Assembly: GCA_028280195.1 (NCBI GenBank)
Contig: JANQMH010000021.1
Coordinates: forward strand, 1 to 64,000
Origin: Exilibacterium sp.
GTDB lineage: Bacteria; Pseudomonadota; Gammaproteobacteria; Pseudomonadales; Cellvibrionaceae
DNA: 64,000 bases
Direction of reading: 5' to 3'
Every line of letters starts with the position of its first letter. Positions within the stretch are counted from its first letter, which is position 1. This document shows positions 43,085 through 50,597 of the stretch, one piece after another. The notes beneath the pieces were generated by a model, which worked only from the letters and a program-made list of their open reading frames with translations, did not search any database and had not been told where the DNA came from. Made by a program: the position numbers and the translations under genes.

Positions 43085-44263
43085 ATGAATAATATACATG
43101 AGTTCCAGCGCAGCGAAGATGTGATGGATGAGGCCTATGCTTGGGTGCTTAAATTTAACAGTGATACGCCAGCAAGCGGTGATGATATCGCGGCAATGCG
43201 TGAGTGGGTAAGCCGTAGTCCAGCCCACCGTCGGGCCCTCCGTGAGGCTGAGGAATTTTGGTGTGAGGCAGAGCTTTTGTCCGGTTTGGCGGTGCCCTTG
43301 CAAAAAAAGCAGCGGGGCAGGGCGAGTGGTTTTTTTAGCGCGCTTTTCGGTGCGTTCTCTTTTTCTGGTAGTACAGCGTCAGTAGCATGGGGTCGGTCGG
43401 CCGCCTTTGCATCGGTAGTCTTTTTAAGTCTGGCTTTAACTTGGGTGTGGCAGTTCTCGAATTCGGTTGGTAATGGCGTGTACCGCACAGCAGTAGGTGA
43501 GCAGCTTACATTGACATTGAAAGACCAAAGTCAGGTGCTATTGGATACCGATAGTGAGGTGCGCATTGCTTATGATGAGGGTGTTCGCAAGATCTATTTA
43601 CTGAACGGTAGGGCGCATTTTGACGTAGCCAAAAACCCGGAAAAGCCCTTTGAAGTGCATGCTGGTGATGGTTTGGTTCGGGCTGTGGGTACCGCGTTTT
43701 CTGTCTATCTGGCCGAAAGTAATGTTGAAGTAGTAGTGGATGAAGGAAGGGTGGATCTTGTTCGAATCTTGGGGGTTGAGCCGGGCGGTGCCGAAACAAC
43801 CAATTTACAACCTGAGGAATCCCCGCTTGTGCGTGATAGTTCGGTTGAGGAGTTTGGTGGCTTGCAAAGCCTGCCTGCTAGAAAATCGATGCAGCTTGCC
43901 GATCAGGAAGGTGTTGGTGAGGTTTTTTTATCTTTAGATGTAGGGCAGGGCGCGAAGTTTGGTCGCGCGCAGCAGATTTTGCTCCAGCTCAGTCAAAAAG
44001 AACTGGATAATGCACAGGCCTGGAGAAAAGGCACCTTGGTGTTTGTACGTGATCCGCTGAGTGATGTTGTTTATGAGGTTAGTCGTTACACAGATACCAC
44101 TATCGAAATTACTGATCCCCAATTGGGAGATCTAGTGATGGGTGGTCGCTTTAAGGCGGGTGATCTTGATGCCTTGTTGGAAGTTTTGGAGATTGGTTTT
44201 GGGGTGAGGGTTTTTTACCTTAATGAGCGCCATGTACAGCTTAGCTTGGCATCTAATGAGTAG
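43085..44263 (+). CDS. FecR-family anti-sigma factor
   Basis: A 392-residue inner-membrane regulator. The N-terminal DUF4880 part (DEAYAWVLKFNSDTPASGDDIAAMREWVSRSPAHRRALREAEEFW) would bind the sigma factor; one membrane segment lies near 105-125 (SAAFASVVFLSLALTWVWQF); the periplasmic FecR domain follows (YRTAVGEQLTLTLKDQSQVLLDTDS, GRAHFDVAKNPEKPFEVHAG, VRAVGTAFSVY). ATG 43085 has GAGGG upstream. Its natural partner, the TonB receptor 168 bp downstream, is broken, so the circuit probably no longer receives its signal. Confidence 0.88.
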   Translation: MNNIHEFQRSEDVMDEAYAWVLKFNSDTPASGDDIAAMREWVSRSPAHRRALREAEEFWCEAELLSGLAVPLQKKQRGRASGFFSALFGAFSFSGSTASVAWGRSAAFASVVFLSLALTWVWQFSNSVGNGVYRTAVGEQLTLTLKDQSQVLLDTDSEVRIAYDEGVRKIYLLNGRAHFDVAKNPEKPFEVHAGDGLVRAVGTAFSVYLAESNVEVVVDEGRVDLVRILGVEPGGAETTNLQPEESPLVRDSSVEEFGGLQSLPARKSMQLADQEGVGEVFLSLDVGQGAKFGRAQQILLQLSQKELDNAQAWRKGTLVFVRDPLSDVVYEVSRYTDTTIEITDPQLGDLVMGGRFKAGDLDALLEVLEIGFGVRVFYLNERHVQLSLASNE

Positions 44264-44431
44264 GTTGTTAATGCTGCAATGTCTTTCTGGTATTGCGGTA
44301 TATTATCTGTCAAAAAATTCTGACGAGCTTATTCGAGATCAGAAAAAAGAGTCTCTACAAAAAAAGTCAAATTCACAGTAAAGGTTATTGATTCTCGATG
44401 TGTCATACAGTTTGTAAGCTCATCGGAGCTC

Positions 44432-45931
44432 TTGCAATGTGCAACACTTTTATTGCTCATAACACAAAGTGGTGTGGCTGTCACAGACAATGATGCCAAA
44501 TGGCAAGCAGTCTACTACATAAACCTACCGCGACAAAATGTAGCCAAGTCGTTATCTGATTTGTCAGAGCAGGCCGATCGGATGTTGCTGTTTTCTTACG
44601 AAGAGGTTGAGCCCTTTAGTGCCAATCCCATCGCGGGAAGATACACCCTTCAGCAAGCATTGGAAATTATGCTGCGAGGAACGGGTCTCTCTGGAAGTCT
44701 TACAAAAAAAGAGGTGCTGATGGTTTCGCAAAAGGAATCTTCAGAAGCCAAAAAACAGACTGAGGGGATAGATAAGATGAATGCGAAGAAAAGTTTATTG
44801 GCGTCTACGATTGCGTTTTTTATGGGAGTGAATGGTGCTCCAGTGAGTGCTGATCAGGAGGAGGTTACCAAAGAGCGGCTGGATTGGGTGTTGGAAGAGA
44901 TCGTGGTTACTGCGACAAAGCGGTCACAGGGATTGCAGGATACGGCAATGGCTATTTCCACGTTGTCTAATGACACGATAGATAAGCGGAACTTGGTGGG
45001 TATGGGGGATTATTTGAGTGCACTACCAGGTGTGACCGTTCTTGATCAGGGGCCGGGTTTTAATTCCGTCGTTATACGAGGTCTCTCCGCTGATCCTCAG
45101 TCTGAAGGAGCTGAGAGCTCGCCAGTGACTGGTGTCTATTTTGGAGAGGCAGCGATTCCAGGGCTTGGTATTACCGGAAATTCGGCCGATATTAAACTAG
45201 TGAATATGGAGCGGGTTGAGGTGTTGAGGGGTCTGCAAGGAACATTGTATGGTGCAGGTGACCTTGATTTGGAAGGAGGGTTTTCACAGAATCGCTTAGG
45301 TGTCCGTACTAGCACTAGTCCGCCTGCGGTTAGTGGCCCTGGGAAGCAGGAGGGGCTGGAAGATGATATTGAATTGACCAGCCTCAATGTTGAGTATGAT
45401 ATGGGGTGGGCCACACTATCATCTTCAACATCTTAGGTTGATCAGGAAAGTCAATTAAATAGAGGTCTTAGTTTCTTCTTCCCAGATGCATACCCATTTA
45501 GTCAATCTATTGGTTACTCTGCAAATCTTTTTTCTGAGGAGGTTCGTATCGCCTCTAACCTGGATGGCCGTTTGCAATTTTTGCTAGGTTTCTATTACGA
45601 AGATAAAGAGACGGAGTTTGTCAGAGTTAATCTGTTTGGGGGTGTTGATCCTGCCTTGAATGGGGGTAGTATTTTTATTGGCAGCAATAATACAAAAAGA
45701 GAGCTTGAGCAGAAAGCAATTTTTGGTGAGTTGGCTCATGATGTGACCGACGATATTAAGTTTACATTTGGTACGCGTTCTTTTGATATAATGGAAACTT
45801 TTAGAGATAGGCGTCCAGTGGAAGTTCGTTCCGATGTATTGACCTATATAACTGCTCCCTTTACTGAGCCCTTAACAATATTAGGTGATATTGAACTAGC
45901 TGTTTTTGGTATCCGCGTATTAATGGGTTAG
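44432..45931 (+). pseudogene. TonB-dependent receptor remnant fused to a CocE-like hydrolase end
   Basis: The N-terminus is a STN signalling domain (YYINLPRQNVAKSLSDLSEQ), then a TonB box region (LEEIVVTATKR) and a plug (IVIRGLSA-like, VNMERVEVLRGLQGTLYGAG). After LYGAG the usual plug/barrel sequence is lost. An in-frame TAG at 45434 interrupts a barrel strand (SSTS-stop-VDQESQLNRG); the same frame continues to 45931. The last 35 residues (RRPVEVRSDVLTYITAPFTE onward) look like the C-terminal domain of CocE/NonD hydrolases, not a receptor. Deletion joined two genes. The TTG start is uncertain. Confidence 0.8.
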
Positions 45932-46960
45932 ACACTGAGTACCGACTGGTGGATGCCAAAGCGGCGACAAATACAGCTGCTTTTGATCATAAAAAATTGG
46001 CAAAGGCGTTAGCCAAACAGACTGGTGAATCCGTATTAGATACAGCGCTGCCGATTTTAGATCTTGAATTATCTGTTTTAAATGCAAGCTCCACAGCATT
46101 TGGAAAGTCTTGGCAATTTAATGATGATTCAGGCTTGACCGAATCGCCAATAACATCTATTGTACCTGCAAATTGGCTTGTGTCACCAGACGGTAAGAAA
46201 GCTGTTTTTATTAAAGACTACAATCTTTGGCTACATGATACAGAGAGCGGAAATGAGACAGCGCTTACCACTGATGGGATTTGTCACTATAGCTACGCTA
46301 CACAACCAGAAGGTCGGGACTTGGTTGCGGGGCTGGAGGGTGTTCTGGAACCAGCGGCGATGCCCGAGGCTTTATGGTCGCCTGACAGTAGCAAGCTCTA
46401 TACAGTACAGTTAGATGAGCGGAGGGTAGGTACTCTGCCATCAATGCTTTATATTCCTCTGGATGGATCGTTTAGACCTCGTGTGATTGAACGCAAGTAT
46501 GCATTATCTGGAGATACACATATTGCTGCGTATCGTTTTTTAATACTTGATGTGGCCATTGGCTTTGAAATAGCGGCTGACTACCCTTTAATAGAAGACT
46601 CGTTTCTCTGGTGTGGTGTTTTTAGTGGCAATCGGGCCTGGTGGTCTGGTGATGGCAAAAAACTTACTTTCTGGATATGTCTCGCGGGCAAAAAGCGTGC
46701 GTGTAGTTGAAGTTTTGGTTGAGAATGGACAGGCACGAGTGTTATTTGAGGAGAGGGCCGAGACCTATTTGGAAATTGGTCATAACTTGGAAGCTCCTAC
46801 CGAGATAATACCGATCCCCGCTACCGATGAATTGATTTGATTTTCGCAGCGGAGCGGCTTTGCACATTTGTATGACCTAATAACAGGTGAAATGAAAAAG
46901 CAATAACTTCCGGCCAATGGAGCGTCAGTGGCATCTCAAATGATAGAAACAGGGCTGGAT
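45932..46960 (+). pseudogene. Dipeptidyl-peptidase IV-like (S9) remnant
   Basis: The open part 45949-46710 encodes the N-terminal beta-propeller of a family S9 peptidase (WLVSPDGKKAVFIKDYNLWL, ALWSPDSSKLYTVQLDERR). Near 46660-46700 the frame shifts (at least twice), then continues to a TGA at 46838 that replaces the Trp of ELIWFSQRSGWAHLY-type sequence; homologous sequence (FSQRSGFAHLYDLITGEM) reads on beyond it. The catalytic hydrolase domain is missing. With the CocE-like end next door it suggests a lost peptide-use operon tied to the receptor. Confidence 0.78.
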
Positions 46961-47024
46961 TGTTAGTAGGTATATGGTATTTTTTCGGTTTCTATTTTTT
47001 ATAATATTTTTATTTACTGTGTAA

Positions 47025-47729
47025 ATGTTTATGAAAATATTAATTTTAAATATATTAAAAGATGAATTTCTTATAGATGCGTTTGACAGAAAAGTGGGTG
47101 ATTTGTTTTCTAAAAATCCGGATATAAAAGAAACATTCTATATAAAAAATATGGAAGAAATAGAATCCGTGGATGGATATAGTCATTTTATAATTTCTGG
47201 TTCAGAGGCCAGTGTTTTGGAAAGGGAGTGCTGGTTTGAAGTATTGTCTTCTCTAATCCAAAAGTTTGTCAATGCAAACAAGCCTATTTTGGGTATATGT
47301 TTCGGACATCAATTTTTGGCGCAGTTTTTTTGTGGGAAAGGAGTTGTAAGAAAGGCAATTCAACCTGAACTTGGTTGGGTTGATTTGACATGCGAAAAAA
47401 ATGATACATTATTCTTAGGGATTGAAAGCTTAAAGTCCTTTGTTTTGCATTATGATGAGGTTGTAGATCTGGATGACAGGTTTGATGTTATTGCTCACTC
47501 ACATCGTTGTTCTATTCATGCTTTTAGAATGAGAGATAGACCCGTCTGGGGGATTCAGTTTCATCCTGATTTTTTGTATTCGGATACTGAAAGAATACTT
47601 GGATATTTTGGAGAGTGTGATCCTTTCTTTGAAAATCATTGTGTTTCAACAATTGTTGATAGAGAGGAATATGAAGCAAATGAAATCATATTTATGAATT
47701 TTATATCTGTTTCCGGTAACTGTTCATGA
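47025..47729 (+). CDS. Class I glutamine amidotransferase-like protein
   Basis: A 234-residue cytoplasmic protein with the GATase1 fold. The nucleophile Cys is in LGICFGHQFLA and the His in WGIQFHPDF, but the usual Glu two residues after His is Asp (H-P-D instead of H-P-E), so activity may be altered. No synthetase domain is attached; the partner enzyme is unknown. It is the most AT-rich gene of the window and has no clear ribosome site, both consistent with transfer from elsewhere. ATG 47025 and ATG 47031 are both possible starts. Confidence 0.78.
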   Translation: MFMKILILNILKDEFLIDAFDRKVGDLFSKNPDIKETFYIKNMEEIESVDGYSHFIISGSEASVLERECWFEVLSSLIQKFVNANKPILGICFGHQFLAQFFCGKGVVRKAIQPELGWVDLTCEKNDTLFLGIESLKSFVLHYDEVVDLDDRFDVIAHSHRCSIHAFRMRDRPVWGIQFHPDFLYSDTERILGYFGECDPFFENHCVSTIVDREEYEANEIIFMNFISVSGNCS

Positions 47730-47864
47730 AATATCACAGCTCATTCAAACGTAAAGCATGGCTTGGCTTAGATGTTTCTACTATTGTGTAAAAACTTACT
47801 AAAAGCTGGTTATTAATATCATACAAAAGCAGCCCTTAACTGTAGTACACAGTATTGATAGCCG

Positions 47865-47960
47865 TTAGCTTTGATATGGGCAGTATCTAAAACCTTCTTC
47901 GTAAAGGTTATCAAGGTCTTGATCTGCTTCATCGCTAATCACTAATTGATACCTAGCCAT
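47865..47960 (-). pseudogene. parE: Truncated ParE-type toxin
   Basis: ATG 47960 overlaps the end of parD, the usual parDE arrangement. The first 26 residues (MARYQLVISDEADQDLDNLY, then EEGFRY) match a ParE/RelE toxin, but the frame ends after 31 residues (CPYQS) where the family has WG-x-x-QAD-x-YY and about 65 more residues. The toxin is therefore lost. Too short for automatic calling. Confidence 0.7.
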
Positions 47961-48198
47961 TTTGTTTTAATCTAGCTTTGGCTGCGTCACGAATTTCTTC
48001 AGGCGTTCGGTTACTGAAACCGCTTTGTTCTGCATGAACCAGCTTGGCGCGTATCATTTCAATCTCATCATGCTCTTTGCGTGCCTTGCGGATCAGGTCA
48101 TTAATCACGTCACTTTTACTGCTGTATTCTTGGCTTTCAACCTGCGCTTTTAGCCAATCGTCATTGGGTGGCGTAAACGTAATACTTTGCCGTGGCAT
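47953..48198 (-). CDS. parD: ParD-type antitoxin
   Basis: An 81-residue antitoxin. The N-terminal ribbon-helix-helix is RQSITFTPPNDDWLKAQVES with VINDLIRKARKEHDE, and the acidic/helical tail (FSNRTPEEIRDAAKARLKQ) would wrap the toxin. ATG 48198 follows AGAGG; the longer frame to 48231 was rejected. It stays intact while its ParE partner is cut to 31 residues, a common outcome when a module decays. Its stop overlaps the parE start. Confidence 0.85.
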   Translation of the reverse strand: MPRQSITFTPPNDDWLKAQVESQEYSSKSDVINDLIRKARKEHDEIEMIRAKLVHAEQSGFSNRTPEEIRDAAKARLKQNG

Positions 48199-48507
48199 AG
48201 GGTTATCCTCTGTTGAATCTGGCTGGGTCAATAATGCACCAGTATCGCACCAATGGTAAAGATAATATTATGTCGAGTTGAACGGTGCCAGCAAATTCGC
48301 TGTGGAAAGTTTGTGGGGATAAGTTGGAAATTTTTGGCCACTATGGGGCATTCTATGTAATAGATATCTTTCTAACTGTTTGATTTAAAAGAAATATTTT
48401 TCCTTGGGGCAGCCTTTGACCAACTGGTCATTGGTTTGAATCCAGTACAATCCATCTTTCGTAGTTAGTTAGCGCATAAGGTGGAATTGACGGCTATAAA
48501 TTCCAGT

Positions 48508-48530
48508 AAGTGCTACAAAAGTGCTACAAG
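48508..48530. repeat. Arm-type direct repeats before dusA core copy 4
   Basis: AAGTGCTACAA-AAGTGCTACAA, two perfect direct copies with an 11-bp period, 61 bp before core 4. Spacing and layout equal the pairs before cores 2 and 3. Confidence 0.55.
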
Positions 48531-48582
48531 AGAATTTGTAGTGCCTTTAAGTGTTTGATAAATAAAAGAAAAAATAAGAATC

Positions 48583-48625
48583 ATACCAGTCCATCACGGA
48601 GGCACATCCAAAGTGCATCGAGAAA
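48583..48625 (-). other. dusA attachment core, copy 4 (right boundary)
   Basis: ACCAGTCCATCACGGAGGC aligns with ACCAGTCCATCATGGGCGC of dusA; the minus strand reads VMDWYDS, like MMDWSDR. It is preceded by ATAAATAAAAGAAAAA. GC-rich backbone resumes within a few hundred bases to the right, so this is the outer boundary and possibly the remains of the original dusA start. Bases 48232-48965 hold no gene. Confidence 0.7.
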
Positions 48626-48874
48626 ATCTGGATGCACTGAGCTAATGGCTACAGACAGTAGGGTTCAGTGACTGTATTCGGCCGGACTGTGACACACTTA
48701 CCCGCAAGCGCTCGGCGCTACCGTTTTTTAATTAAAACTTCGTATGGCGTCTTTCCTCTCAAGACCGAGCGGGGTCTGAAGACATTTCCATTGGGGTGAG
48801 GGCTGGCAGGTTTTATATATAAAGTGTTTTCACTGATTAAATGAGTGCAGGTCATTCCCCGCGATGCAGCGATA

Positions 48875-48916
48875 TCGTCCGTATGGATGAAGAGGCGATT
48901 TAGGCGATGCTATAGA
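48875..48916 (+). promoter_or_regulatory. Palindromic operator and -10 element, promoter P1 (steroid region)
   Basis: TCGTCCGTATGGATGA (48875-48890) is an imperfect 16-bp palindrome. TATAGA (48911-48916) follows after 20 bases, placing the palindrome near -41. The same palindrome with the same 20-base spacing precedes the TonB receptor gene (50417). No good -35 is present, which suggests an activator. Confidence 0.6.
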
Positions 48917-48965
48917 TTGAGCAGTCATAACCGAAATGCAAGCCACTTGCCGGAATATACAACAC

Positions 48966-49436
48966 ATGACTGCCAACCCACTAACACTGGAACATATCGA
49001 AGCGACACTGCGCCGGCTGGCCTGTCTGTATGCGCGTGCGGTGGATCGCAATGACCCCGGCCTGCTGGAAACCGTGCTCACCGGCGATGTGGTCCTCAAG
49101 GGGCCGGGGTTTTCCGCCAGCGGGCTGGCCGAGGCCTGCGCCATTCCCGCCATGCTGCGGCAGATGTATCTGGCGACGCAGCACCAGGTCCACAACCAGG
49201 CGGTGACTGTGTGCGGTAATACTGCTGAGGGGGAAACCTATTGCACCGCCAACCATCTGCTGAAGGCACCGGCAGAGGGGGAGCAAGACGCCCAGCGGCT
49301 ACTGGTCTGGGCCATTCGCTACCAGGACAAGTTTCGTTGCCAGCACGGGCAGTGGAGGATTTGTGCGCGCACACTCATTGTCGACTGGACGGAAACCCGA
49401 GCGGTAGATGGTATTCAAGGTTTGAGCAATATCTGA
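48966..49436 (+). CDS. SnoaL-like/NTF2-fold protein
   Basis: A 156-residue protein with the NTF2-like cone fold shared by SnoaL polyketide cyclases and ketosteroid isomerases: IEATLRRLACLYARAVDRND at the start, HQVHNQAVTVCGNTAEGETY in the middle and a C-terminal RICARTLIVDWTE strand. Catalytic residues of a true ketosteroid isomerase cannot be assigned with confidence. First gene of the forward steroid arm, 33 bp before the epimerase gene. ATG 48966 was chosen because family similarity begins there. A role on a steroid intermediate is inferred from context. Confidence 0.75.
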   Translation: MTANPLTLEHIEATLRRLACLYARAVDRNDPGLLETVLTGDVVLKGPGFSASGLAEACAIPAMLRQMYLATQHQVHNQAVTVCGNTAEGETYCTANHLLKAPAEGEQDAQRLLVWAIRYQDKFRCQHGQWRICARTLIVDWTETRAVDGIQGLSNI

Positions 49437-49468
49437 GTAAAGTGAATCAATTGTCGAGGAGAGAAAAG

Positions 49469-50377
49469 GTGAAAACACTGGTTGTTGGCGGCACGGGCCT
49501 TATTGGCGGACACGCGGCCCTCTATCTCAAGGGGCTGGGCAACGAGATCACTTTGGCAGCGCGTAAGGCGCCTGCGCCCGCAATGCCAATGGCGGGTTTC
49601 GATACCCTGTTAGGGGATTACACCAGGGATGAATTCGCCAAGTCCGACCTGGCCGGTTTTGAGGCTCTGGTGTTTGCCGCCGGTCACGATATCCGCCATC
49701 TGCCCGAAGGCGCCGATGAAAATGTCTACTGGGAGAGCGTCAACTCTCAGGCGATACCGCGTTTTTTTGCGCTCGCCCGCGAAGCGGGGGTGAAAAAAGC
49801 TGTCTATATCGGCAGTTTCTATCCACAGGTGGCACCGGCACTGATCGATACTGTGCCCTATGTTAAATCGCGGCACCTCGCCGATACCGGGGTAAGGGAG
49901 CTGGCCACGCCGGCATTCAGGGTGTGCAGTCTCAATGCGCCCTTTGTCGTGGGAACCCTGCCCGGCCTTGCCGTACCTATGTTCGAGGCTTATACCCGCT
50001 ACGCCGAGGGCAAACTGGAAGGACTGCCGCCCTATGGTCCCGCCGGCGGCTCCAATTTTATCTCCACCCAGTCGTTGTCCGAGGCGATCTGGGGAGCCCT
50101 GCAGCGCGGGGAGCCGGGTAAGGCCTATCTGGTCGGCGACGAAAACCTGACATTTGCAGAGTATTTTGCCGCCTTTTTCCGCGCCGCTGAAAATCCCACA
50201 CCGGTTCCGGAACTCGATCAGGAGCACCCCCTGCTACCCGATGCGGCAATCTATACCGGACGGGGCAGCGTGGTTTCCTATGAGCCGGATACTGTGGAAA
50301 CGGCACTGCTGGGTTATCGCCGTGGCGATGTTCAGCGTGCCGTCGATGAAATAGTGGCCCAGTATCGCTCAGGCTGA
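49469..50377 (+). CDS. NAD-dependent epimerase/dehydratase family protein
   Basis: A 302-residue extended short-chain dehydrogenase. The dinucleotide motif is GGTGLIGGH at residues 8-16. The usual YxxxK appears as YVKSR (Lys replaced by Arg, or shifted), after IGSFYPQVAP, so the catalytic set is atypical. GTG 49469 follows GAGGAGA. It may act as a hydroxysteroid dehydrogenase/isomerase-like enzyme given its neighbours, but no substrate can be read from the sequence. Co-transcribed with the SnoaL-like gene. Confidence 0.75.
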   Translation: MKTLVVGGTGLIGGHAALYLKGLGNEITLAARKAPAPAMPMAGFDTLLGDYTRDEFAKSDLAGFEALVFAAGHDIRHLPEGADENVYWESVNSQAIPRFFALAREAGVKKAVYIGSFYPQVAPALIDTVPYVKSRHLADTGVRELATPAFRVCSLNAPFVVGTLPGLAVPMFEAYTRYAEGKLEGLPPYGPAGGSNFISTQSLSEAIWGALQRGEPGKAYLVGDENLTFAEYFAAFFRAAENPTPVPELDQEHPLLPDAAIYTGRGSVVSYEPDTVETALLGYRRGDVQRAVDEIVAQYRSG

Positions 50378-50416
50378 AGATGACCGGTATTTTTGGTGCT
50401 GTGCAGGGAAACAAAC

Positions 50417-50458
50417 TCGTCCATACGGATGAGGTGACTGCCTCAGAAGTGGTATAGC
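50417..50458 (+). promoter_or_regulatory. Palindromic operator and -10 element, promoter P2 (steroid region)
   Basis: TCGTCCATACGGATGA (50417-50432) differs from the P1 palindrome only at two central, mutually complementary positions. TATAGC (50453-50458) again follows after exactly 20 bases. It would drive the TonB receptor and Rieske oxygenase genes. Confidence 0.6.
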
Positions 50459-50597
50459 CTTTGTTGCAGAGGCATGGAAAGACATCGCGCCTTACCGGTG
50501 AGGCCATATTTGCGACGCCGATACTAAAGATAACAATAACCGGTACAGCCTACCCTGATCGAGGGCGCTGACCGGGATAATGAGAGGTTGCAATCAA

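Larger units (their letters stand above)
42339..48590. mobile_element. dusA-associated island segment C (no integrase)
   Basis: DNA between core copies 3 and 4, carrying an ECF sigma/FecR pair, two pseudogenes, a glutamine amidotransferase and a parD with truncated parE. Many genes are broken, so this looks like the oldest segment. Arm repeats AGTGCTAC are at 48508-48530, 61 bp before core 4; none is visible by core 3 on this side. Confidence 0.6.

Noticed and set aside
48425-48466. tRNA-like 3' end (GGTTTGAATCCAGTACAATCCA) near the right edge of the island
   Set aside because: Only a T-arm-like string is present; no acceptor, D-arm or anticodon stem could be placed upstream.
35380-48590. 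Expected integrase or transposase within the dusA-attached region
   Set aside because: All open frames were inspected; none has tyrosine- or serine-recombinase or transposase motifs.
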